NCBI GenBank assembly: GCA_020740775.1
Contig: JAHEWK010000015.1
Coordinates: forward strand, 1,860,001 to 1,924,000
Direction of reading: 5' to 3'
DNA length: 64,000 nt
Origin: Ilyonectria destructans
Taxonomy: Eukaryota > Ascomycota > Sordariomycetes > Hypocreales > Nectriaceae
Shown: positions 43,929 to 54,250 of the stretch, piece by piece
How positions within the stretch are numbered: position 1 is the first letter of the stretch
Layout of the letters: each line of letters begins with the position of its first letter
The notes under the pieces: generated by a model
Told to the model about the DNA's origin: nothing
Databases searched by the model: none
What the model saw: only the letters and a program-made list of their open reading frames with translations
Made by a program: the position numbers and the translations under genes

Positions 43929-45375
43929 ATGGGTTTAATTGACTCTAACCATTACTCTGCCATCCTGGTCGGTGCCGGGCCCGTCGGGCTGGCCGCCGCA
44001 ATCAACCTCGCTAAGCTGGGCGTGAAGGTGCTTGTGCTCGAAAGAGGTGCCGGTATTGACCAGTCCCCAAGAGCAACCTCTTACCAGCCTTGTGTGATGG
44101 CAGAGATGGAGGAATGGGGGATACTGGAAGATGTCAAGAAGAAGTCCATGGTCAACAATATCCTCTCTTACTGGAAAGGCAGTGGGCCAGAAAAGGAGAG
44201 AGTCGCGTTTGTCGAGAAGCTGGAGGGCGGAAAGGTTTTTCCAGCTGGGCTGAATTGCGGCCAGCCAGTGCTAACCCAGACCATACTCGACCACCTTTTA
44301 GGTCTGTATCCAGACTCCGTTGAAGTCCGCTTTAGCCAGGAACTAGAGGAGCTTCACGAGACCAACGAAACAGTGCGGATTGTCTGTAGAAATCCGCAGA
44401 ACAAAGAAACCACGTCTTATACATGCGACTGGCTGCTGGGTTCTGATGGCGCTGGGAGCACCACGAGGAGACTCCTTGGAATCGAATTTGAAGGCTTTTC
44501 TTGGCCCAAGGAAGATTTTTGCGCAACTAATGTACGCTATCCATTCGACAAGTACGGTTTCACCACAGCCAACTTTGTTCTCGATCCCGTGAACTGGGGC
44601 GTCATCACCGTTATTGATGATACAGGCCTTTGGCGCTGCGCCTTTGGCGTCCGACCCGGGATGAAAAACGAGGATATCCATGCTGAACTAGACGAACACT
44701 ACAAATACATATTTCCAGGATGGCCCGGCGATGGTTATGAGCTGGTTCAACTGAATCGCTACAAGCCCCATCAACGTTGCGCAAGCCAGTATCGCAAAGG
44801 ACGCTGCCTTCTGCTCGGCGATGCTGCTCATGTATGCTCCCCATTGGCCCTCATTTTGGATACACTGATGCTTACCATTCGATCAGAGTAACAACCCAAT
44901 TGGGGGGCTGGGCCTCACGACTGGCCTTCTTGATGCTGGCCCGCTCGGACGGGCGTTGGGAGCTGTCATCAATGGTAGGGCCCCGGAGTCGATCCTGGAT
45001 ATGTGGGCAACAGCTCGGCGTCAAAAATGGCTCACATATACCAATGAGTTCTCCATCGAAAATAAACGGATGGTTCAACGTGGAGGTTACGGCAAAGACC
45101 CTGGCGGTGTTTGGAAGTTGGACGAGGTGTCCAGGAAGCACGGCATGGACGAATGGTTAAGAATGGCCACTCCGGACAAGGAACAACAAGATCTCAACAT
45201 GTTCGAGTCGTTGGCAGATCAAAATTGCCAACTCGAAAATCGTATGAGACAGTGGAATATCACGATTGATCCACTGTGGATGGCGGAATATGAGGATCCT
45301 GCCGTCGTGAGGGCTCGGGTGGCGTTACGGCCCGTCACACCAGGGTTGGGGCGAAATGGAGACTGCGACTCCTAG
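43929..45375 (+). CDS. FAD monooxygenase 3 (PheA/TfdB, FAD_binding_3 family)
   Basis: Two exons give about 460 residues. The FAD motif is ILVGAGPVGLAAAINLAKLG, followed by KVLVLER, PRATSYQPCVMAEMEEWG, and the DG motif WLLGSDGAGSTTRR. The second FAD motif CLLLGDAAH is split by an intron (GTATGC...GATCAG) from SNNPIGGLGLTTGLLDAGPL. The C-terminal half has LDMWATARRQKW. All flavin motifs, including the GD, are present. I chose the ATG at 43929 because the extension to 43842 is not family-like. It would hydroxylate a phenolic or related ring. A truncated paralogue lies at 14923-15117. It is transcribed away from P450-2 and towards P450-3. Confidence 0.92.
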
Positions 45376-46149
45376 GACAGAGATAAAGATGATGCAGTGG
45401 ATCTTACATCTATGTATCGTAAAGGGGTCCGCTATATTCACTCTGTATGATTTCAATGATTTCAATGCAATAGCTTTCAACTAAGCCATCGAGCAGACTA
45501 TCATATCTGACGGTGTATCATGATTAATAAAGTGATATTCTGACTCCTCATCAATGTTAGCCAATCTAGGGTGTTACCAGGGCGATATTTCATCAATTTG
45601 GCTACAAGAGACGGCCTTCTAAACCGTCTATTAGCCAGAAAATCAATACCTCATTATCCATCAGTCAGTGTCACATGGGATTGCACAGTATTGGAGGCTC
45701 TTGATCCCGGTATGATACGGGAGATCATGTGTGCCAAGGAAACAAGACCTGCATGATCGGAGAAGACAGCCCCTCTGACTCCGGATGTACTCCATCAAGT
45801 CACTCTTTCATCATGGAAGTTACGGATCAGTGAAGCCTACCTTACACCCCCACCAGTCGCCATCCATTCACAGGGATGTCGGCTGTGGGGGTGGAGGGGG
45901 TGTGTGTTGTGGGGATTTGGTTATTCTGGCTTTCGGGTGGGGGATCCAAGGTGGCGGTTCCAGATGAAAGCAAAGCCTGGGTTGAAGCAGAGCAACATTG
46001 TGCGGGGGTTAAAATGTCCAGCACGCCCGATGCTGGGAGGCACTGACAATCCACTGCACAAGTGAATCCTGTCACATGAATTAAGGCTTGAGTAGCGCAG
46101 CGAATCAAAACCAGGCATACACCGACTTCTAACCCTTACAGCCTAGACT
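45376..46149. promoter_or_regulatory. Promoter of P450-3 with two TGTGGGG sites
   Basis: TGTGGGG is at 45884-45890 and 45908-45914 inside a G-rich stretch. A hairpin of AGACGG and CCGTCT (45609-45629) with flanking GGCTA/TAGCC lies further upstream. Confidence 0.5.
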
Positions 46150-47917
46150 ATGGAGTTATTAAAGACCATTTTATTTTACATCCCCATCCCTCTCATCCTA
46201 CTTTTACTATTCGCGACTTCCGAGCGTCGGGCTCCACGGGGCTACCGAGTTGTCCCTGGACCTCGCGGCCTACCGGTTCTGGGCAACTCACAGCAGCTTA
46301 CTTCTCAGCCGCAGCAGCAACTTCGTGTCTGGGCTCAGAAGTATGGCGAGCTTTTTAGACTCAACCTGGGCTGGGAAACATGGGTATTTATTAATAACCC
46401 TGAGGCAGCCAAGGCTATACTCGATAAGCAATCCAGTGTCACATCCGGCCGGCCACCAATGCCAGTCGCAGCCAACCTTGTATCAGGCGGTATGCGACTG
46501 GTGATGATGAGCTATACAGCACAGTGGCGTAAGTTGCGCGCCATAGTTCACAAATTGTTGACACCCAAGTCTTCCGAAACGTTCAAAGCCAGCCAGGAAT
46601 TCGAAGCCAAGCAACTTGTTTACGACCTGCTCACAAGGAATGAGAATCTGGAAGACTTTTACATGCATGTTCGTCGATATACTACCTCGGTTGTGATGAC
46701 CTCAACGTATGGGAAACGGGTGCCGGACTGGGTAGGCAAATGCTCAAGATAGTTTTTCCCAGAAACCTTGGCTGACTATTAACAGGCTTGCGAAGACTTC
46801 CGTGAAGTATACAGTGTCATGGACGAATTCTCTCATACTATAATGCCCGGGACTTTCGTTGCCGACTTGTTCCCCCCCCTGGCCAGTATCCCTACGTGGC
46901 TACAGTGGTGGCGAAAACGAGCCCTGAGCTTCCAGCGGCGTCAAGCACAAATATGGCTCAAGCATTGGAGAGGTCTTCGGCAACAAATCTTGAAGGGCCA
47001 AGCGCCGGACTGCTTTGTGAAAGGGATGGTTGAGACAGAGGCTGAGGTGATCGGCGAATTGCAATCTGCATTCGTTGCTGGGAGTAAGTCTCATTTTAAT
47101 CCGGTTCGCCGCTGGTCTCTTTGCAACCCGGGGCCATGGAAGGTTTCACAGGCTAACCACATTACGACTTACAGCCATGATCGAGGCGGGCTCCGAGACG
47201 ACTTCTTCAGCCCTAAACAGCGCGATCAAGTATCTTGCCGCCAACCCAAGCGTCCAGGAATCTGCACACGAGGAGCTTACGGCCGTAGTCGGCGAGGAGC
47301 AATCTCCGATATTCGCAGACGAGGGTGAACTGCCTTACATCCGAGCCATGGTCAAAGAAATATTGCGGCTGCGGCCGGTTACCCGCTTTGGCCCACCACA
47401 CTATACGACGGCAGACATTAAGTACAAGGACTACTTCATCCCAAAAAACACTGTTCTATCAGTCGCCCACTATGTTGTGCATTTCGATCCCACTCGCTAC
47501 GACGACCCCTTTGCTTTTAAGCCAGAACGCTTTCTCAATCACCCTCTGAAGGCCGGTGCTTACGCGGCAGTGGCAGATCCATATGAACGAGATCATTTTG
47601 GCTTTGGGTCCGGTCGCCGTATCTGTCCAGGGATGCATCTTGCGGAGAACAGCCTCTTTATAACCCTCGCTAAGATCCTCTGGGCCTTCCACATTGCGCC
47701 ACCTATTAGTGCCGAAGGTACGGAGGACGTGATGGACCTTTCGGACAACGCGTACGAGCCCGGCATGGACACACTGCCTAAGAGATACAAGGTCCGCTTT
47801 GTTCCTAGGAGCGAAGAACGGAGACAGATTATAGTTCGAGAATGGCAGACAGCTGCAGAGGAAGGTTTTCATCTAGGCAACGTGAAGGTCGATGTTACAG
47901 GTATGGTTGCATTGTAA
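46150..47917 (+). CDS. Cytochrome P450-3 (fungal CYP620/CYP65-like architecture not assigned)
   Basis: Three exons give about 535 residues. The anchor is ILFYIPIPLILLLLF, followed by the hinge VPGPRGLPVLGN. An intron after VPDW (GTAGGC...TAACAG) joins ACEDFREVYSVMDEF. A second (GTAAGT...TTACAG) joins FVAGT to the I-helix MIEAGSETTSSALN. The K-helix motif is KEILRLRPVTRFGPPH (E-x-x-R), the meander FKPERFL, and the heme loop FGFGSGRRICPGMHLAENSL, with normal spacing to the end at 47917. No lesion was seen. It would act at the ER membrane; the substrate is unknown, and I do not assign a CYP family. It is the last gene before the A+T-rich block, whose composition changes within about 30 bases of its stop codon. 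Confidence 0.93.
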
Positions 47918-50750
47918 GACAGCAATTAAGTTAAGAGATTGTACTGTAATACTATTAACTATTTAAGTGGAAATAGAGTCTGTTATATTATATTCCGTTC
48001 TAATATAATACTTTAATAGTCTTTATGGATTAGTCTTTCTGGCTGATATACTAGGAGTTTCCAGTAGCTAAAGATAACCCCGAAATTTAATAACTACTAT
48101 TATATTATTACTAGCTTATAACTTCTTAAATTGGAAAAAGGAGCTTTTAGCACTCTTAATCTCCTTAATATACTTAAATATATTATTACTGTAATTAACA
48201 GTTTTTCTTACTGCTATATTTTTCTATATTACTAAAGTAGCTATATTATAAGTAGGGTAAAATAGGTTTTTATTAGTGGATTTAAGGTTAGATTCTTATT
48301 CTAACTTATTTCACTTTATACCTAAATTACTAGATATATAAAATAAAGGTAATTACTCTTATAATATACTATCTATTAAATTTAACTAGCTTAATAAGTA
48401 GGTTTAAAAAAAACACAGTATACTAAAGATTTTTATATTATTAATTTCCCTTTTTTAACTGTAAAATAGATACCTTTTAATATAATATACTTAAGAAAGT
48501 ATATATTTAAGGTATAATAGAATTTTTAATAATAAAATATAGCAGTATATAGTATTATAGCTTAAGTTAAAATTAGATAGTTATAACTAGTAGAATTATA
48601 ATATACCCACTTTTATATAATATTAAGACTTTAAACTTACTTTATATAAATAAGTTAGAATATCTAACTTACTTATTTATAATAAGCTATAAAATTAAAC
48701 TTACTCTTATTTAATAAGCCTACTAAAATAGCTATAGTATATAAATATACTTATTTAGTACTTTTATAAAAGATAGCCTAAGAATATATAGTATAATATC
48801 TAGTAGATATTAATTACATTTTAATAGAAAACTAAAATATACTAGTATAATATACAGTAACTATTAATTAACTAATAAAGCAGGTAGCAATTAGCTATTT
48901 CTTAACTACTAAAAATCTAATAGATTTAAAAATTAAAAAAATACTAACTTTAAGTATATAATTTAAATTATATATTTATTTTCTCTCTCCATTTAGTATT
49001 TATAAAGCTATATTATATCTTACTATAACTCTAAGTTTTAATATTTATTAAATAATAGAAAAGGTATATACAGATTAACAAATTAGAATACAGTATAAAA
49101 TATAGTAGCTATAGTAGTTATATCTATATTTATTACCTAAATAAAGTAATAAGAGATTTAGAAGAAGTATAAAAAAAGGGTAAAATATTAGATATTCTGC
49201 TGGGTATAGTATATTTATATTCTAAATAAAATCAGTTTATTAATAGAGTACTTTATTTATTTATTAAACCTTTAAGCTTTTAATTACCACTTTTATAAGA
49301 TAATTATTATTAGGTGCAGAATTAAATTCTATCTCTAAATACTACTCTATAAGCTACTTAAGGCTTAAATTAAGTCAGTATAGCAATAGGCAGCTATATT
49401 TAATATTATTTATAAAAAAAATAAAATTAGAAATATTCTAATTCTACCTAATAACAGTATACTAATTAAAACACTTAAAAAACTAAAAACTAAAGGATTT
49501 CAATATATCTTTATAATAAGCTGCTATTTTATAGGCTCTATATTAAAGAGAAACTAATATTATCTTTAAAAGGTTTATAACTGAAATAAAAAGCTTAAAG
49601 CTGGCTGCTAATTAGTAGCTTAGGCTAAGGAGGAATAAATTAATATACTATAGAGAAGTAAAGTATTCTATTAATAACTCTTTACTAAGAGTCTATATAA
49701 TAAAAACTTTAAGGTTATAAAAGGCTAAAATCTTAATATTTTAAGGGCTAAAATATAAAAAGTAGAGGTAAATATTCAGTAAGCCTTAAAAGCCTTTCAG
49801 TTAAAAATAAAATATATCTAAAAGTAAGAGGCTAAGGATATTAAAAAGTAGAGTAATTTTACTTTTCTAAATATATAGCTCTACAGGCTAAAAGTATCTA
49901 CCTACCTAAAGAAATTCAGCAGAAAGAAGAAATTTCTATAGAGTCTAATTTTACTTAAATATACTATTAATCTAAATAACCCAGAGGGTAATAACAATAT
50001 TAAGCTCCAGTAAATCTATATTACTATTAAGTATCTTATCTATTATACTATAGCTATAATAAAGCTAAATATTATCTTATAGAATATACTATTTAAGGTT
50101 AATTAGAAGAAGCTTAATAAAAAGTAGAGTATACTATTCTACTTTAAGTTTAAAAAGGTAACTTAAAAAAGATATACTACAGTATATCTATAGCTATTTA
50201 TATATATTATATAATCTATAGTATTTAAGAATCTAATAGACTAACTACTATTTAAGCTCAGTAAGAAGCAGTCTGCTATATATAGTACTATAATACAGTA
50301 TACTAATAAGCTTACTAATATTCTATAAGAAAAGAATAGCAACCTTAATATAATATAGATAGTAGAAATATAAACTCTAGATATTATTTACAGGTAATTC
50401 TACTAGAATTATCTATATAAATAGAATTTTATAATCTATATATTACTATAATATTACTTACTGCTAGACTAAATTACTAATTAGTTAAAACTTAAAGTTA
50501 AAGTAATTTAAATTTAGAGTTATATAGAGTTATAACTTAAAGTTATAAGAATTAAAAAAAAAAGATATTAAATATAATAAAAAGAAAGAATAATAATATT
50601 TACAGTTTAATTATATTCTATTATCTACTATTAATAATTAATACTTAAGTATTATAAATATATAATAAATAAGTATATATAACTTAATAGGGTTTAAGTT
50701 GGGGTTTATTTATCTATCTTCTAGCTAATTTGCCCTATTGTTTTCTAAAG
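47918..50750. repeat. A+T-rich, TpA-rich RIP-like block, left part
   Basis: Almost only A and T, dominated by TA/TTA/ATA words, with very few CG dinucleotides and stops in all frames. This is the expected outcome of repeat-induced point mutation in ascomycete repeats (CpA to TpA). I recognise no gene and cannot name the original element. Confidence 0.7.
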
Positions 50751-51003
50751 AGAGAGAGAGAGAGAAGAAAGAAGAGGAAAGAATAAAAAGAAAGATAGAA
50801 AAGATAAAAAGGAAATAAAAAAAAAAGGGAAAAAATAGAAAGAAAGAAAAATAGGAAAAAGAGAAAAAAGAGGGAAAGAAAGATAAGAAAGAAAAGAAAA
50901 GAGAAAAAAGAAAGAAAGAAAGAGAAGAAAAGAAAGAAATAAAAGAAAAAAAAAAGAAAGAAATAAAAGAAAAAAAAAGAAAGAAGAGGAAAAGAGAGGA
51001 AGT
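50751..51003 (+). repeat. Homopurine (A/G) tract of about 250 bases
   Basis: The plus strand is almost purely A and G, beginning with (AG)n and continuing with AAAGA-type units, with only a few T interruptions. It lies just downstream (3' side) of the minus-strand reverse transcriptase relic. Confidence 0.85.
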
Positions 51004-51189
51004 CTAGTTAGTAGCTATAGAGCTAGTAGGCTGAGAAGGAATAGGGGAGAGGTTGCTAATAAAAGCAGCTATTCTCTGCCTGAATCCACTAGTCTCTAGC
51101 TTTCTAGCTAGTCTAGCTGCAATAGAAGCTGCCGACTGAGCCCTAATCTTACTAAGGATTAAACCTATAGTAGTGTCTAAGTGGGCAGA

Positions 51190-53790
51190 GCCTGTAGAGC
51201 TTAGTAGGCCTTATAGAGCTTTATAAGCTTTAGTAGAGTCTTTTTCTAGCAGGCTGCCAGCTGAGAAGATTAGGGGTTGGAAATAGGGGCCTAGGGAGGC
51301 ATATTTCGCCCGTTTCTTTACAGCTGCCTTAGCTAAAGTCTCCCAGGCTTCCTGGTAGGCTGATTCTGCATTTATAGCTACTACTTGGATATCGTAGTAG
51401 GTACAGCTGCCTCCTAGAAGGATAGAGAAATCAGCTCTTAGGCTGGCACTGGGATCCACAGCAGGCTCCAGCTCTAATTCCAGATCGGAAATGCAAGATA
51501 GGGCATTTTTAAAGGTATATTTGATCTGGTTATGGCGCTGAATCCACCTTCTAGCGGCCTTTCTATAGGTATCTTCGTGGTTGATGTCTGTAAGGTCTCC
51601 GCAGTGGCTGCAGGGGGTGCTGAGGGCTCTAGTAGGCAAAAGCAGCCTATTTCGAAGGGCCTCAATAGCTATAGGGTCCGGCAAATTGAAGGGTTTTTAC
51701 GTGGGCAGGACCTGTAGCTATTTTCGGCTGAGATAGCTACTATTTTCCAGCAGGGTACGCTGGAAGCTAGGGGCTAGGGTCTGTAGCTCTTGCAGTCGTC
51801 TAGTTCCGTCGATAACTAGGACTTCTTAAGCTGTAGGGGTTATAGGGGTTATAGGGGTTGTAGGGGCTGTAGCTGCTGTAGCTGCTGTAGCTGCTATAGC
51901 TGCTATAGCTGCTGTAGCTAGGTTGGGCTGCAGGCTGTAGGAAAAGGCCGGGTTAATCTTCCTGATTTGCTGGAGGGCGGCATCTCTGGCTGTAAGGTAG
52001 ATATCCTTAGCGATATCCTGGTGGATTGGGATTCCTAGGCCTCCAACCCTAGCTGGAATAGCTATAAGGTTGGGGTCTAAGGTTAGAAGGGGGTCTTCTT
52101 TACTTCTGGCTGCTAGGTGTTATAAGGCTAAGTAAATAGCCTTATCTGCTTTTCCCCATAGTATAGCTAGGCCTTTAGGGTCTAGCTGTCTGAGTAGGTA
52201 TTGTAGCAGGAGGTAGATACTGCCTCTTAGCAGTAGGATAGCCTGTTGCTTAGGAAGGTCCTTTAGATCCTAAATAGTTTGATCTAGAAGGCTGATTTTC
52301 CTAGTGAGGAAGTCTTTTCTAGCTGCTAGGGGTCCTATAAAGGTTCCCAAGGTAGCTAGGCCTGACTTTTAAAGGTCTTCCAGGCTGGTTTCCTTACTCT
52401 TCCTAGCGTTTAGAGTAAGAGGGGAGTTCTAGAAGACTTCCTCTGCTGCTGCGAGGCTGCTAAAGGTACTAAGGCTCTTTTTGCTTAAGATGAAGATATT
52501 ATCTAGGTAAGCTACTAAGGTGGCCTTGGGAAGCTGCTTTATTAAGGCCTCTAGAGTAGGCCTTACAGCAAGGGAAAAGAGGAAGGGCCCAAGGGGGTCG
52601 TCCTGTCTGACCCCTTATATAGAGGCTAGTATAGTACCCTTTAAGGTAACGAGGATAGAGGGGCTGTTATAAGCCCATCTTACTGCCCTATAGAAGCTGG
52701 GGGTATAGCTAGATATAGCTGCTGCTATACTAGCTCGGTCTATATCGTTAAAGACATTATGGAAGTCTAGGGTAGCTAGGGCTTTATAGTTGCCCTTATT
52801 TTCCCTAAAGATAGCCTCTTCAAGCATAAAGATAGCTGGTTCGACCCCTCCTGGACTCTGAACTCCTAGCTGATTAAGTAGGAGTATAGATAGTTGGAAA
52901 TAGGTAGTAAGGATTACCTTTATAGCTAGCCTGTAGACTATATCGCCTATAGCTATAGGGCGGATTCCTCTATCTTCCTTTTTCAGGCCTATCAGCCTAG
53001 AAGTACAGAGCAGGTTAGACCCTGGGGCTGTTCCCTGCCGGATTATATCTGTCAGTAGCCTTAGAAAGGCTAGAACCTGATTTTCCCTGCAGGCTAGGTC
53101 TAGTAGGAGCCTTATCCAGCTGGAGAGGCCTGGGGCCTTTTCCTTATGGATGGATTTAAGGGCTTTCCGGATAGCTTCTACTTCTATCAACTGGCCTGGG
53201 CTTGGTCTAGCTCCCTTAAAGGGGTCCTTAGGACCTATAGGGTGTTTTTCCCTAAATAGATCCCTAGTTTCCTTATTGTCGGGGGCTAAGGGGGCTGACT
53301 CATAGATAGCTCAAGCAGCTCTTCCAATAAAGCCCTTTTCTAGCCACCTAGTTGCCTGTTCAATTGGGCTTCTTTAGCTGCTACTAGAAGAGTCGGGCTT
53401 TTCCTGGGTAAAGCTACTGGGGATGGAGGGGCAGACCCTAGGGTAGGCGTTAAGGGTGGGGACGATTTTTCCCTATTTAAACACTATACCTAGGATCCTA
53501 GGGAGGAGGAGGAAATTGAGGAGGGTTTTTTCCCTAGGCTTACTAAGGAAATCCTCTGCTATCCGTCTGGCTGTACTTATAAAAGTAGCAGCCTGCTTTA
53601 TATGGAGCCTTTTCTCTGGGATTGGGACCTGGAAATAAGCAACTAGCTTCTAGACTCCTTCCTTTTCTAAAATAGATCTTACAGCTAGGTTATGCTTTTC
53701 CTTTAGGCTGGTCTCTTCCTGAAGAAGCTATTCCTGAAGGAGGTCTTCTATAACCTTTTGCAATTTAGTATTAAGGGGTTAAATTAGCTC
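51190..53790 (-). pseudogene. Retrotransposon reverse transcriptase relic, stop-riddled
   Basis: Reading leftwards from 53790, a discontinuous frame shows an N-terminal part ending KHPIGPKDPFKGARPSPGQL. Then the RT fingers/palm follow: KAPGLSSWIRLLLDLACREN, SRLIGLKKEDRGIRPIAIGD, NQLGVQSPGGVEPAIFMLEE and motif A LATLDFHNVFNDIDR. Motif B is GVRQDDPLGPFLFSLAV (about 52565-52612), and motif C has YLDN where YLDD or YxDD is expected (about 52500). A C-terminal segment (51211-51684) has PCSHCGDLTDINHEDTYRKA, a possible zinc-binding site, and RHNQIK. Several in-frame TAA/TAG codons stand where Gln or Arg codons are likely, consistent with RIP. It is not functional. The RT is of the RPIAIG-type seen in eukaryotic retroelements; I do not assign a clade. 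Base composition is less A+T-rich than its flanks. Confidence 0.78.
51838..51912 (+). repeat. Short tandem repeats (GGGGTTATA then GCTGCTGTA)
   Basis: About three units of ggggttata followed by roughly six units of a 9-bp gctgctgta/gctgctata repeat. It falls within the 3' part of the reverse transcriptase relic, where the minus strand would encode Ala/Thr-rich repeats. Confidence 0.75.
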
Positions 53791-53849
53791 TAAGTCTAGG
53801 TTCTAATATCTAAGGTAACTAGATTATAAGGGGGGGCTAGCAAGTAGGT

Positions 53850-54250
53850 ATTTATACCCTGGGATATAAGATATAAGTCTAAAATTACACTAGTAAAAGA
53901 GCTTAAGATTTTATAACCTAGGATATAAAATAGAATAGTAGTAGCTAGATATTATAATACTACTTAGGAAGGGTTATACTTTAGGTCAGTAAGTAGGTAT
54001 TTATACCCTAAGGTATAAATTATAGAATAAAGGCTTTATAAACTAAAAAAGCCAGAGATTTTCCAAACTGGAGTATAAAGAAGACTGCCAGTTCCTATAT
54101 AATCTTTTAGTAATAAAAATAAGGTTCTATTTTCTACCCTAAGGTATAAAGTTAAAGTTTAAATATATAACTAGAACTCAACTTTTATACTCTAGGGTAT
54201 AAGACTGAGACTTTATTATTAACTATCAGCCCGAATTTATATCCTAGGGG
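53850..54250. repeat. Array of TATACCCT/AGGGTATA palindromic units
   Basis: Seven loosely spaced units with a common near-palindrome of the form TTATACCCTAGGGTATAA: at about 53852, 53912, 53999, 54062, 54138, 54186 and 54237, spaced roughly 50-85 bases apart. A further unit (accccagggtataag) is at about 59372. Some units carry C-to-T-like changes. They may be the remnant of a satellite or of an untranslated region of the adjacent retroelement. Confidence 0.6.

Noticed and set aside
50751..51003. Poly(A) tail of the minus-strand retroelement
   Set aside because: A minus-strand element would leave poly(T) on the plus strand; here the plus strand is A/G.
53456..53638. Plus-strand frame opposite the RT relic
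   Set aside because: The minus strand here continues the retroelement protein (LHIKQAATFISTARRIAED); the plus frame is its shadow.
53850..54250. CRISPR array
   Set aside because: Units are degenerate palindromes with variable spacing in a eukaryotic RIP-like block; there are no cas genes.
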